Under the pieces are notes generated by a model. It ran no database searches. It worked only from the letters and a program-made list of their open reading frames with translations, and was not told the DNA's origin. Both the position numbers and the translations under genes were made by a program. Shown piece after piece: positions 19,197 to 29,850 of a DNA stretch of 45,695 bases (the stretch's first letter is position 1; each line of letters starts with the position of its first letter). Source of the DNA: Eimeria necatrix (lineage: Eukaryota > Apicomplexa > Conoidasida > Eucoccidiorida > Eimeriidae); the NCBI RefSeq assembly GCF_000499385.1, contig NW_013653123.1:1-45695 (forward strand), read 5' to 3'.

Positions 19197-21847
19197 TTAT
19201 GAACTTCTTAGTTCAGGACAATGAAAGCCAAAAACATCAGCCACAAGACAAGCGACAACTGAAGCAAAAGAGCAACAAGGACCTTTCAGTTTTTTACGAG
19301 TTCGCGACAGAAAATCAACTGTGGGTTGTGCAAAACGAAAGTATGCTTGTGAAATCAGTAGTGTCAGCGAGCATGGATTGAGCTGCTTCTTCCTTTGTAG
19401 TTTCGCCACAGCATTTGTGATGAGCCACGCTTTGTGGTGTTTTATGTGCAGAAAAAAAGTAATGCATGCATCTACTCCACGCTCTAAGTCGAAGATCCTG
19501 GTGCGGCAACAGAGCTGCACTTTTGGCTTTTGATCTTGAGCACAGTTGACTTACCCAGCAAGTGGAAGCCAACTGCGAGGCCGCCGTAGTAGCCTCTATG
19601 AGCTAAACAACAAAGTGATTAGACTGTTTATCACCTCCTCCTTGAAAATAAAAAAAGTGAATACCGGCATATTCCTTTTCAGGTGGTCTCATCTCGCCCT
19701 GGTGGCAATAGTGGCGACAGCCTAGGAGGTGAGTCTGAAAGCAAGCAGCATGAGGCTTACCTTTCTTTCGGAAACCACAGTAGTGAGGGGTTGAACAACA
19801 GAAGGGGCGGCGGGGGCCACTCTCTTGTGTTCAACTCCAACAATGCGCGAAAAGGGCAGAATTTTTCCGGGGTGGCGGGGCCAGACCTCCCCGGTGTCTG
19901 AGGCGCAGCAAGTAGTGGCAAGTTGGGTTTTTTACGCAAAGTTGCAATACCGTGGTGCACGGGTCCGTGCTTTCCAAGTTCTCTGAAGAACGCCGCATGC
20001 ACACGCGCAAGAGTTTGAGTATTCACAGTGAACTTGCCTGCGATCTGTCACGGGCGTGGGGGGCCTTCAAGTTGTATGATGAAAGCCACAAAGTCCCAGG
20101 AGTAGCCCGTTAGCTTACCGTGGTCCAAAAACAGCCCCTGGAGAAGCAAAATGAGAATCGCGTGCATGCAAACACTTAAGTTGAAGCTTACATGGCATTC
20201 GTTTGGCAGATATTGCAGTGTACGCCCTGCAACTGTTGGTCAACCGTTGCGAGATCGTGGCAGGGCTGCACTTACTTTTCCTTCTCTGTTTCAACGCAGG
20301 GCCTAAGGATAGATTTATTATTTCCTTAGACACTTTGCAAAATAAAACAGAGAAGAAGAACACTGCACCATGTCAGTTCGCACATGGACGCCCATTTCCG
20401 CTTTTCGGCTTCCGACTGAAACGCTTCTCTTTTTTCACAAGCCGCAGTCGTGGAGCCAGGAGGCTCGCATGCTGCCTCCTATAAGATATTATTTTTAAAT
20501 AAATTAAGCTGGCTTGCTAATTTAAGGGGATCGCAGCAAGCCTTACGAGCCAGTTTGACCCCTGTTCAGATTCTGATGTCATCATCGACAGACTCTTGCC
20601 AATCGGAGGCAGGACGTTCCAGCCTGTTTCCGGGATGAAGAAAAGCAATTAATTGAAGAAGTGCTGCCTAGCTTACCCACGGGACAAGGAAAGCTCCAGT
20701 TTATTTCGCAAGTGTCGGTCGCTGGAGGAAGCTGCAACATGAAAGTGCACAGCGCCGCTGCTGCACAGAAAGTACCTTTGCAGGGCCAGCTGACGTTGCA
20801 TGCACTGTCCCCGCGGCCTTTATGAAAACAGTTTCACTTGGAAGAATGTGAAGTGAAATCACCTCTCGAAGCTTTTCTTCTCGGAGAGTGTCGCGAGGGC
20901 AAAAGACACTCTGTTTACCCCGCAGGGGGCCTGGCCTTCAGGGGCGTGGCATGTGTTATCCTTTTTGGCCCAGCCTGCAGAGCCTCATATTTGTCTCAGC
21001 ACTAAAAGCCAGACTCTGCATGCTTGCCCTTGGGACAGGGATCTGCGTATTCCTTTTCGCAGGTGTTCTCGCAGGGGAAGTGGGCTTGGCAGGAGTGTTC
21101 GAAGGAGCGTTTCATGTCTTTGGTGAAGTACTGCGAAAAGAGTTGAAGACAAACCAGCGAAACTGCTGCATGCAAGAAGTCCAAATACTTTGAAGTTCCA
21201 GCGGCCTTCACAGGGGCCCCTCGCAGTGTACGCGGCAGGAGCAGCACACCAGAACGCCCCCTCGTGGGCCCTGCAGTTCAGCTGCTGCAGCAAAACTGCT
21301 GCTGCTGCTGCTGCTGTGGAAAGCTCACCAGCCTTCGGGGCAAATGGCCTCATAGCCAGCCTATCAGCCCCATTGGAGTTGCATGCATGCAACATGAAAA
21401 TCTGAACTTTCCATTTCCTTCTGTCTCTTCTCACCACGCAGTCTTGCGTGCACGGCCAGTACGCGCCGCATGCATCCTAGATTTCCACCAGCAGATATTG
21501 TGCAGATTTTTATTAATGGCGGCTCCGAAGTGTTCGGAGAAGTGACTGCACTTGCGCGGTGTACGTACACTCCAAGAGCGCTTCGCGGCCTCGCTGAAGC
21601 CGCTGAAGTTCGCCACTAAAGGACAAATTCCAGAATAGTTTCCGAGAGCTGCAGCCGCCATTTGTTGAGTTTTGCGCAGACTAAAGGAGGGGCCTTCACT
21701 CCTCACCAGCCTCGCAAGTCTCCCCGTCTGGCCGCAGTCCAAAGCCCTGGGGGCAAGGCCAGGAGTAGTCGCGAGAGCCCGAGGGGCAAGAGTGGATCTC
21801 ATCGCCCTTGCAGGGCCACTGTGCCTGCAGAGTTCAGCCGGTGCTGT

Positions 21848-21893
<46 letters not shown>

Positions 21894-22783
21894 AGGGCCT
21901 ACTTGGCAGTCTTTTGCCCAGTCGGCCTTTCTTCGAAAGTTCTGCACTCAACTCGCGAGCCAAAGAGCGGCAAAGGAGGCCTTACGCGCTTTCCGGGTAA
22001 AATTCAAAAGACTTCGACGTTTCGCAGTACCCTGCAAGCACTGCCATAACTTGCCAGTCCTTAACAAGAATGGCAGGAAATGGCATGCCTTTGTAGTCTC
22101 TGAAGCCACCGCAAGAGGCTGCATGCAACAAATGAGTCAGTTATATTGGAAGGCTTACTTGGGCGCGTCGCAGTACTGGCTGGATGTTTCCCTGTCAGAT
22201 CGCGGCACCCAAGAACGCGGGCAAGGGGCCCTTTAAAGAAGTTCAAAACAGAATTAAAAGACTCAGAAACAAATTCAAGATGAGACGCGTGGGCCTTCGA
22301 AACGCACGAGAAGTCTGTCACGCAGCCTTCGGCTTCTTTCGCTTCTTCCGCCATCTGCCACGCCGACCCGAAGGAATGCAATAGTGCAAATACGAGCACT
22401 TCTGGCATTCCATTTCACCTGCTCTTCTGCTTTTTCCAATATCGAAGCCTCTATTTGCTGTCACGAGTGAAATGCATTCGTGGACTGCGACGATCACTGC
22501 GCTGCCAGCCAACCTGCTGCTCCGCCGGTGGCAGTTTGTGGACAGTCCGCTCGAAACTTTTCAGAAATGGAGACGATGAGTTCTGAAATAATATTATGCG
22601 ATGATAGTTATCTTGAAACTGAGCCAGTTTTGTGCATACTAGTGATTCCATCTCTTGTTCGAGCACCGCCGTGCTGGGAAACTCAGCAGACTGCGGTCTT
22701 GTAATGAGTCCCCCATCAGCCAAACACTGGAAGGAAAACCAGGTTAAAAGCTGCACTGAAATTAATGTTGTTGGTCTCAACAT
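19197..22783 (-). CDS. Secreted CPW-WPC repeat protein
   Basis: CPW-WPC proteins are apicomplexan secreted or surface proteins, known on Plasmodium ookinetes. Nineteen exons close in frame to 484 residues: 22640-22783, 22308-22354, 22159-22230, 22066-22099, 21903-21941, 21707-21824, 21569-21648, 21435-21476, 21329-21360, 21190-21271, 21028-21130, 20863-20974, 20776-20804, 20677-20721, 20547-20623, 20119-20137, 19761-20037, 19555-19595, 19197-19258. The N-terminus MLRPTTLISVQLLTWFSF reads as a signal peptide. Four repeats follow, each with a CP-x-x-W/F start and a WPC end: CVTDFSAPCPRSW to AQWPC; DYSWPCPQGF to GAYWPC; CPEGWAHEGAFWCAAP to AHFPC (Phe instead of Trp); CPKGWAKKDNTCHAP to NVSWPC. 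A fifth, CEINWSFPCPVGW, loses its later cysteines. The tail has a Pro/Leu-rich stretch and a Gly/hydrophobic end. One intron begins with GC (see 20975-21027). Confidence 0.9.
20975..21027 (-). other. GC-AG intron of the CPW-WPC gene
   Basis: The 53-nt intron starts AAGG|GCAAGC and ends CTCTGCAG|GC. Codon phase (AAG G + GC TGG) restores the repeat consensus CPKGW exactly, and no GT donor nearby does so. Confidence 0.75.
21556..21573 (-). repeat. GGTGTACGTACAC palindrome overlapping a splice donor
   Basis: On the coding (minus) strand the exon coding for KRSWS ends GGAGT and the intron starts GTACGTACACC. The donor is therefore embedded in the same palindrome family seen in the phosphodiesterase introns. 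Phase supports this donor. Confidence 0.65.
21849..21895. repeat. CTG/CAG trinucleotide array
   Basis: About 15 pure CTG units ending in TGCAGG, lying in the 78-nt intron between CPW-WPC exons 21707-21824 and 21903-21941. It supplies the CAG-rich part of that intron. Confidence 0.85.
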
Positions 22784-23585
22784 ATTCACCAAAGACCAGC
22801 CATGCCTCTAAAACGCTGGCTAGATAGAAGTTCTCTCGCACGGCTGTGGGATTCAACTGTCGATACACTCACCGTCGGCGGCTTCCGTGCACTTCAAAAT
22901 GCGCTCTTCTAGTTTCCGCTGATCTACTCAATAATATGCGACGAGTATTTAGGACAAACAAAAATATTAGGGTCGATGGGGCTTCAAGGCCATTTGTTCG
23001 AACATTCATTGGGTTCGGTCGATTTTATTGAGCGTCTGCAAGTCTAAGACTGCGGCAGTCCACTCAGCCAACGATAAACATATACAGTATCATTTGCATC
23101 ATATGTACTTTTTTCACGTTTTTTTTCGTGCTAGCGGGATTCCGGCATCCGAGACCCAGACTTGCACGCTGGAAGCCTCGACAGGATCATTTGGCGCTCG
23201 AACACAGAAGTCCCAAGCTGCACAAATTTTTCGGGACTCTGAAGGAATAACTTTATACGCCATTCAAAACAGCCGCATTTTGGACAGTTCTGGAGATTAG
23301 CTTTCGCAAACGCCCTCAGTCTTCTGTCCGTGGCAAGATCTGACACGGGAGCATTGGGGCCCCCTAGGGGCCCCCCGGCTGCGTCAGCAGAAGCCGTCGG
23401 AGATGCCGTGAAAGCTTCCCTTGTTCCCTCAGCTACACATCTTGTTTGCAGTTTTATTCATTTCATGTTAATCAAATCTTCAAATCAACACTGGCTGGTG
23501 CAGACAAGGAAAGGGTCTTCGCTGTTTCCCGCGGAGTTGAAAACTGTGTGAAGACCCTTTCTGGATCTCGCGGCCAAATGCAAAC
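22784..23585. other. Divergent promoter region of the CPW-WPC and RAP genes
   Basis: About 0.8 kb between the two proposed start codons, expected to hold both promoters. No convincing coding segment or known box was identified. Confidence 0.4.
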
Positions 23586-24632
23586 ATGCAGCTCCACTCG
23601 CGGTGGCTGGGGCTGACGAAGTGCTGCTGCCGAGCTGCAGCAGAGCTGCTGCTGCAGCAGACCGCAGCAGATCTGCTGCTGCAGCAGACCCCACAGAGAC
23701 TGCTGCAGCTGCAGAGTGCAGAGTTCAAGAGTATCTCCACTTGCCCTGTCTCCCGCGGCGCCTGCCCGCTGGTTGCTGCAGCCAGGCAGCAGCAGCAGCC
23801 CCGCAGCAGCTCCCGCCCAGGCAGCAGCAGCAGCAGCAGCAGCAAAGGAGCCCGTGCTGCAGCTGCATGGGGACTTCGCCGAAATAAGGAATTCCCAACA
23901 CTTCTCCCAACTCGCAGTCTGCGCTCGCTGGCTGGCCCTCGTGCTGCTGCTCTGCACTCAAACACTTGCATGCAAAGTGTGAGTTTAATTGGCAAATGTG
24001 CGCAGAGCCGCGCTGCTCTGTCTACAGCTGCAGCAGGGACTGCAGCAGCAGCAGCTGCTGCTGCTGCTGCAGCAGGAGCTGCAGCAGATGGGGCCTACCC
24101 AGTGACTGATGGGAGTCCGGGCTCGGGGCTGTTTGTTGAATACAGTGTGGAGTCAGTGAGAGAAGCCCTGAAGAGGCGGAGAGCCAGGAAAGCTGTGGAG
24201 CATTCTGGAGAGTTCAAAGACAGCAGCGCTGCAGGCCCCGCGAGGGCAGCAGCAGCAGCTGCTGCAGACGCTGCTGCTGCAGCAAAACGCAGGAAAAAGC
24301 GGCAAAAAAGGCCCATTTTCAAGGCCATAAGCGACTCGGACTTAGTGCGAATTGAGCCGAGTGAACTCAGCTCTCAACAGCTGCTTTACTTGCTCGGCAG
24401 AACTTGCTTTTTGGAAAGCTCAGCCTCGAGCGAGGGCTGCGGGACTGCAGCAGCTGCAGCAGGGCCTGCAGCGGCTCCTGCGCAGTGGCAGGCGATCTTC
24501 AGAAGCTTTCGAAGAAGACTTTCTGAAATGGATGTTCTGGAGATCACGCGGGCTTGCCAGGGGCTGGCTTACGCGAAGAAGCTGCTGGACAGAGCAGCAG
24601 CAGCGGCTCGAAATCCAGCTTCCGACGCAGCT

Positions 24633-24676
<44 letters not shown>

Positions 24677-27230
24677 CCCCACTGAGTGGCAGCCCGCACT
24701 GGAGGAGTGCTGCGCCGCCTTCGAAGAAGTGCAGCGGCAAGTGGCCAAGCAAGTCCACCAGCTTCAGGGCGACTGCCTTTCGCGGGTCTTCTACGCCTCC
24801 CTTAAGGGAGGCTTCAGAGAAAACGGGGGATTCGTTGAGTTCGTTTGCGATGAAGGTGAACTCCTTCAAGACACACCTAGACATATATATATATAACATA
24901 TATATATTTATATTTATATATATTTATATTTATATTTGTTTATAATATATATATATATACTCGGACAAGTTTTGTTTGACGGCAGTCACGATTCGCTGTA
25001 GTCTGTGGTTTCCCAGCTTCTGAAGCATCCGTTGCTGACAAGAAACGTAGAACTTGAGAAGCCGATACGCCATAGTGCACTTTTAATTATATCGGAAATA
25101 TTTTATTTTATTTTATTGCATGCGTTTTTGCTAGTGGAGGTGTGTAGTTCTCAGCAGACTCGACAAGCTGCGCCCGTGGCATGTATGTCGCATATTCCAG
25201 GCGAGCTTTTCCTCGAATATTGTTGCTGGCGACTTCACAATAAAACTTGGAGAGCATCTCGTGAAAAATCTCGCTTTTCTCCCGGCAAAAGTATGCCCCT
25301 TGTTCGATGTTTCTTGCGTTTGGCCAGATGGAATCTTCGCACCTCTGTTTGCCTTGGCATTTTGAACTGTCCTAAAAGCCACAGTGCACTGCATTGGATG
25401 CATCTTCGCTTTATGCATGTTTCTGCGCTGAAAATTTACTCTTTTTGATGCTGCAGAGCATCAGTGGGCTAATTCCGGCACTGGTGCAGTTGAGAATGCT
25501 CGAGAACCCAGCGCAGGCGGCCAAACTAAATGTTATTGCTGGCAAACGGTGAGGGGGCTCGGCTACTTTTGCTGAATAAGCAAGGACAGATTGTCCTCCA
25601 TATTGGTGCTCTTTCTAATATGCCAAAAGACAAAAGATACTTGTTTATTTTGCAAGATTTTGACCTCCCGTGACGAGTGCTTATTTCAACTTCAGGTTTC
25701 GAGGGCTTAGTGACCCCAGCCTACTTGTTTTGTGGGGCAAGCCGATGCTCTTCTACAAGATCCTTACACCAGTAAACATCGTACGTGAGCTCCACGTCTC
25801 GCTCTCGCATTGAGCACTTGGCAACTAGAAAAGGGGCAGCTACAGCAGAACGGCAAAATTTTCAAGCTGTTTGATTGCAGGTAGCTCTTATAAAGGGTTT
25901 GATTAGGGCTGAAGCGCCCACAAATTATGCAGTCACCAAGGCCCCAGACAATGAAGAGTCTGTGTCAGAATTTAGCGAAGCCGCAGAGGGGAGAGCAGCC
26001 CCCACGGAGGTCAGCTCAGTATCTGCATGGCACTGCAAAGGGTTTTAATGTTGAAGGCCTCAGGTACAAGTGTGCGCGCCTTATTTTGTGTAAGCTTTCA
26101 ATGTACTTCCGAAACTTTTGCGCGAAGCATCTGTGTGCTTTTTCAGGCAACAGCGGACGCTCTAACTGTCCACGGTCTGAACAAGATTTTACTGCCTTTG
26201 AAGCTGATGGAGTTGTGCATTCGCCATGACTACCCTGAAGTACGGCCAGCAGGGCAACAGTTACGATGAAGAAGACGAAACAGCGGATCCTCTACATAGG
26301 CATTGCAACGAAGTTGAAGGGACAAGTACATAGAGAGGAAAAACACTGTCTACGTGTTTTGCAGGTTTATGCAGCGTTGGCACCCAGCATGCGATCGTGG
26401 TTGGAAAAGGTTCGAGCGACGCAGGTCAAAGTGGGTGGCAACTCTGCTGCAATCGCCGTAAAGGTGCATGCCTGATACACATGGCGAACATCGTCAGATT
26501 CACTTTAACTTCCTTAGCGGTGTGTCTGCGACTGTTGCAGCTGGCGTGCTTTGCCCCACCACTAGAGCAGCAGCATGTGAATGCTCCCCTTGTGCGAATC
26601 GCGGGTGGTGAATTCCATCTGCACCCTTCTATGTACGGCCCTTTCTTGCTGGAGCTTGCGGACCCTCTAAGCCGCACCACAGTGGAGTGGGATACACCGT
26701 GGCTCCTTTGCCCTCCATGGAACGTGAGCTACTCAGCAAATTGAGCTACTGAGCTACTCAGAAAATTGAGAAACCCTTGTGAGAAACCTTGTGTGGCCAC
26801 ACTTGCCTACAAGGAGCGCCGGCAGTAGGTATGGCCCGTCTACTATTTCGATTACTTCTAAGTACTCTCGGGTACAGCGGAGGAATTTCCACCTTTGCGC
26901 TTTTGTTGCCAGGAATTTGAACAAAAAGCTTACGCTGAGAAGAGACGACGCATCCTGCAGGCGGAAGGTTGGGAAGTCATTCTGGTGCCTCTCGCACCCT
27001 ACACAGAAGCGGAAGATGCGGCGGCAAAGGAGAGGTACACGAAGACTACACAGCGTGCCCTAAATATTCAGCTAGCGCTTGAGGGGGCCTCTAGTCCCCC
27101 CAAATAACGTTGGAAGCATATTGTTTGCATTCGCTGCTGCAGGTACCTGCGAGGGGCTGCGCGGAAGCTCATCCCAGGCAGCTTGCGCCGAAACCAGGCA
27201 GAAACAGGCGAAACAGTATCTACTTTCTAA
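23586..27230 (+). CDS. RAP-domain protein, probably mitochondrial RNA-binding
   Basis: RAP proteins bind organelle RNA; apicomplexans use a large set of them in mitochondrial rRNA and mRNA handling. First exon from ATG 23586 to about 24840-24855, then 25457-25548, 25696-25780, 25881-26009, 26147-26239, 26365-26424, 26541-26723, 26913-27034, 27143-27230 (TAA). From exon 2 on the phases close exactly; the donor of exon 1 is uncertain. The N-terminus is rich in Arg, Ser, Ala and Gln with no acidic residues early on, compatible with organelle import. Mid-protein helical segments such as SSQQLLYLLGRTCFLE and SEMDVLEITRACQGLAYAK resemble the helical repeats of this family. The C-terminal RAP domain reads TTVEWDTPWLLCPPWN, then KRRRILQAEGWEVILVPL. 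CAG arrays add poly-Ala runs, the longest near 24630-24675. Convergent with the dehydratase gene. Confidence 0.82.
24630..24676 (+). repeat. In-frame CAG/GCA array (poly-Ala)
   Basis: About 15 GCA units coding alanine within exon 1 of the RAP gene. Homopolymer amino-acid runs from CAG triplets are a known hallmark of Eimeria coding sequence. Confidence 0.8.
24880..24962. repeat. AT-rich microsatellite
   Basis: ATATAT/TTTATAT tract just inside the first intron of the RAP gene. Confidence 0.8.
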
Positions 27231-27735
27231 AATGCAAGCGGTCTCAGCGCTCGTGCCCTTCTACATCTAGTATAGCAGCTTTTCGTGTCCAGCGGGGTGT
27301 TGTCTGAGCGCCTTATCCCATTTGCGGAGACCTGCCCCTTTTTCAGATTTCTTAGTTCGGTCTAGATCGGGAAAAAAGAAACAGTGTGCACCTCAATTTA
27401 TCGCTAACTGCACTAGAATGCGGCATCCTCCAACCTGGGGGCCAACACAGATGATGGATTGCACTGCAAACCACTCACGTGTGAGCCGTGACTCCGAAGC
27501 AGCAACAATCAAGAAGCAGCCTCTTAGCTGTCGCTGTCTTTTTAGCGCTGCAACAGTTTGCTGCATGCGATAAGTTGTGAAAGGCGTTGACTTCGAAACA
27601 GATTGCCAGAAAGCATTATCAGCTCTGGCGCCATATGGCACTGCAGGTCAATGTAGGCAGCACTGGATCTGTTCAACTCAGCCGATGCCACTACCGCCAC
27701 CCACAGTCGGCCGACTACGACGCCTTAAGCTTTTC
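27231..27735. other. Convergent intergenic region between RAP and dehydratase genes
   Basis: 505 bp between the two stop codons; 3' UTR space. No gene is seen. Confidence 0.45.
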
Positions 27736-29004
27736 TCAGTTTTCCTTTTTCGCGGTAGTTTCTTGCCCAGTGCCGTACAAGTACTTCCTGCGTTGTTTCA
27801 GCATGTGACTGTACAGCTGGACGCTGCCAGGGATGTACAGGCAAAGTAGGATAAGATATGACCAGTACAGACTCAACTCGAAGTTCAACTTGTTTGGCAT
27901 TGGGGTTGGGTAGTGGGAGAGTGCATAAGAGCTTCTGAGGGCTTCGAGGCTGGACCACATACAGACCACTTCACTTGTGATGCCAATCGGGTACAGCACA
28001 GTGAAACCTACAGACAAGCAAACAACAACAATGGTATTATCTAGGCTTAAGCACAGTGGAAAACGGGGAAACTGAATGAATGCCGAATTCAACGTGGAAG
28101 AACGTCCCACTGCTTTGTGGTACTAAGGGGTCCTTCGGCGTTTGCACACCTGAGTAGCGTAGCCACTTTAGCAGAACAGGCACCTCAAGGGGCGTTGCAT
28201 CTTTGCGCATAAGATCAACAAGCTGGAGAAGCTGCTGGACAGCGAAGAAGGGGAACCTGTCAGCCGCATTGACACACTTTTCGACGTCTACTCTTCTGCT
28301 CTGCAGCATCGAAGCCCTGTGTTGTAAGGCAACCTCGCAGGTCTTGTCAAGGCGCAAAATTATTCTTATTGTGTGCTTGAGACTGATACCAAGCTCCTCC
28401 TACCTCAAAAGCTCAGCGCAGCTCCAGGCTGCTACGCAGGTCAGCAACGCCACGGGATGTCGGGAAGAGGGGACAGTGGGGAACAGAAGCCACACCAACT
28501 GCAACCGAGAAAAAACCTGCATGATTGTTGTCATTACGCTGCTTCTAACAAGGCCTGCAAACAAACGTAGTTCCACAGAGCAAGGCATCGTTGTGTAAGA
28601 GCATAACTGTAATGGTCCCGGCCACGTAGAGGCTTTGCATTGGTAGCTGCCGCCCTGGGCATACAATTTGCCTGTCCTGCTCAAGCTGGTACACTTAGCT
28701 GACCCATAAGAGAATGCACAATTTCCATCACAGCCAAACTCTGGGCGAAAAAGAGAGGAGACTCCAACTCAGGCCAGAGTGAGACGTGGAAGGCACCCGG
28801 CAAATTGTGGTCAAGACAATGCTTGACTATAACATAAAATACATTGCCCCATGCAAGGCTACACAAGACGTTGAACGCCATCATGTATAGGGAGCCCAGG
28901 ACTCCATTCTTTGGAGTCGACTGTTTTTGAAAACTGGCCCCCGCCGACCCGCCGGCACTGTCTTTGCTGCCCGTATCAGCCACCGCCATTTCCTTGGCCT
29001 CCAT
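27736..29004 (-). CDS. HACD: Very-long-chain (3R)-3-hydroxyacyl-CoA dehydratase (PTPLA/HACD/Phs1 family)
   Basis: Third enzyme of the ER fatty-acid elongation cycle; it removes water from 3-hydroxyacyl-CoA to give trans-2-enoyl-CoA. Exons 28695-29004, 28404-28554, 28150-28256 and 27736-28007 close in phase to 279 residues. Typical family sequence is seen in order: LWPELESPLFFAQSLAVMEI with HSLMGQL, then QVFSRLQLVWLLF, CVAAWSCAELLR, LLKWLRYSG and FTVLYPIGITSE. The catalytic pair is Tyr195 and Glu202 in YPIGITSE, with the same spacing as yeast Phs1. About six hydrophobic segments fit a polytopic ER protein. The C-terminus ends KKEN, a KKxx dilysine ER-retrieval signal. The N-terminal ~30 residues are polar and of no clear function. 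Divergent from the formin-like gene. Confidence 0.95.
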
Positions 29005-29850
29005 AAATAGAATAAGATTAATGAATCGTTACAAGGCTCTCAATCAACCGGCGCCGCTGCCTTTCCCTTCAGCTCTAAAGACTTGCAGCGAAACGCGGTG
29101 TGGGCAGCTGGGAGACAGCTTCGCGACAGCTTACACTGAAGTTACTAAATAGCAATGAGGAGAAATCAAATGGATTAATTATCAGGCCAGGGTGTGCTAC
29201 CCCAAGACAGCAAAGCTTGCGCATGCTGGCAATATTTATCACGGCGTCGGCGTTTCAGCTTCGGCTGTGGCGGCCGTCTCTAGGGTGAAGTTCGTCACAT
29301 TGCCCCAGGGAAGTACACTATCCGGTATAATAAAAAACAATTTTTGCAGTTTGTGATATATGTTGGCGGGTTCCTGATTCTCATTTCCGCTCAGAAAATT
29401 ATTGCATTAGATGAAACTTTATCTATGGGAAACTGTATGTAACACCTGCCCCTCCTCTGGCTCCCACTGTGTAGAAGGAAATTAGCCCTTTATTCGGTCT
29501 CTTTGCCGAGCTCTGCAACTAAGGTTTTCTTATATTATAAGCAGTTGCCTTGCATTTTTTGGCAATTTGTCTCGCGGTATTTGGGAATCTATCGGGCCCC
29601 CTCGCTGAATTTTTCCCACATCGACCACGTGCCCGCTTCTGCCCCTATAAAATCCTAAGCCAATACTGTTGTCTTCGCTGCATCTTATCAAGCTGCCCTG
29701 CATTGCATATTTCAGTGTAGTGGAATACGTTAAGCAGGACGGCACGCACTACGCCAGTACATCCGTTCCAAACTAGCTTCACAGCCTGCAGTTAGTTCAA
29801 GGACTTCAACAAGCATTTCTCCATCTGGGGAATCTTTATTGGCCTTGTGG
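29005..29850. other. Divergent promoter region of dehydratase and formin-like genes
   Basis: About 0.85 kb between start codons. Contains an A/T-rich stretch near 29315-29420. No coding segment is supported. Confidence 0.4.

Noticed and set aside
21976..22035. CPW-WPC-like segment YCETSKSFEFYPESA
   Set aside because: Its phases fit neither neighbour. The exon 22066-22099 (DYKGMPFPAIL) joins both sides in frame, so this was a chance match.
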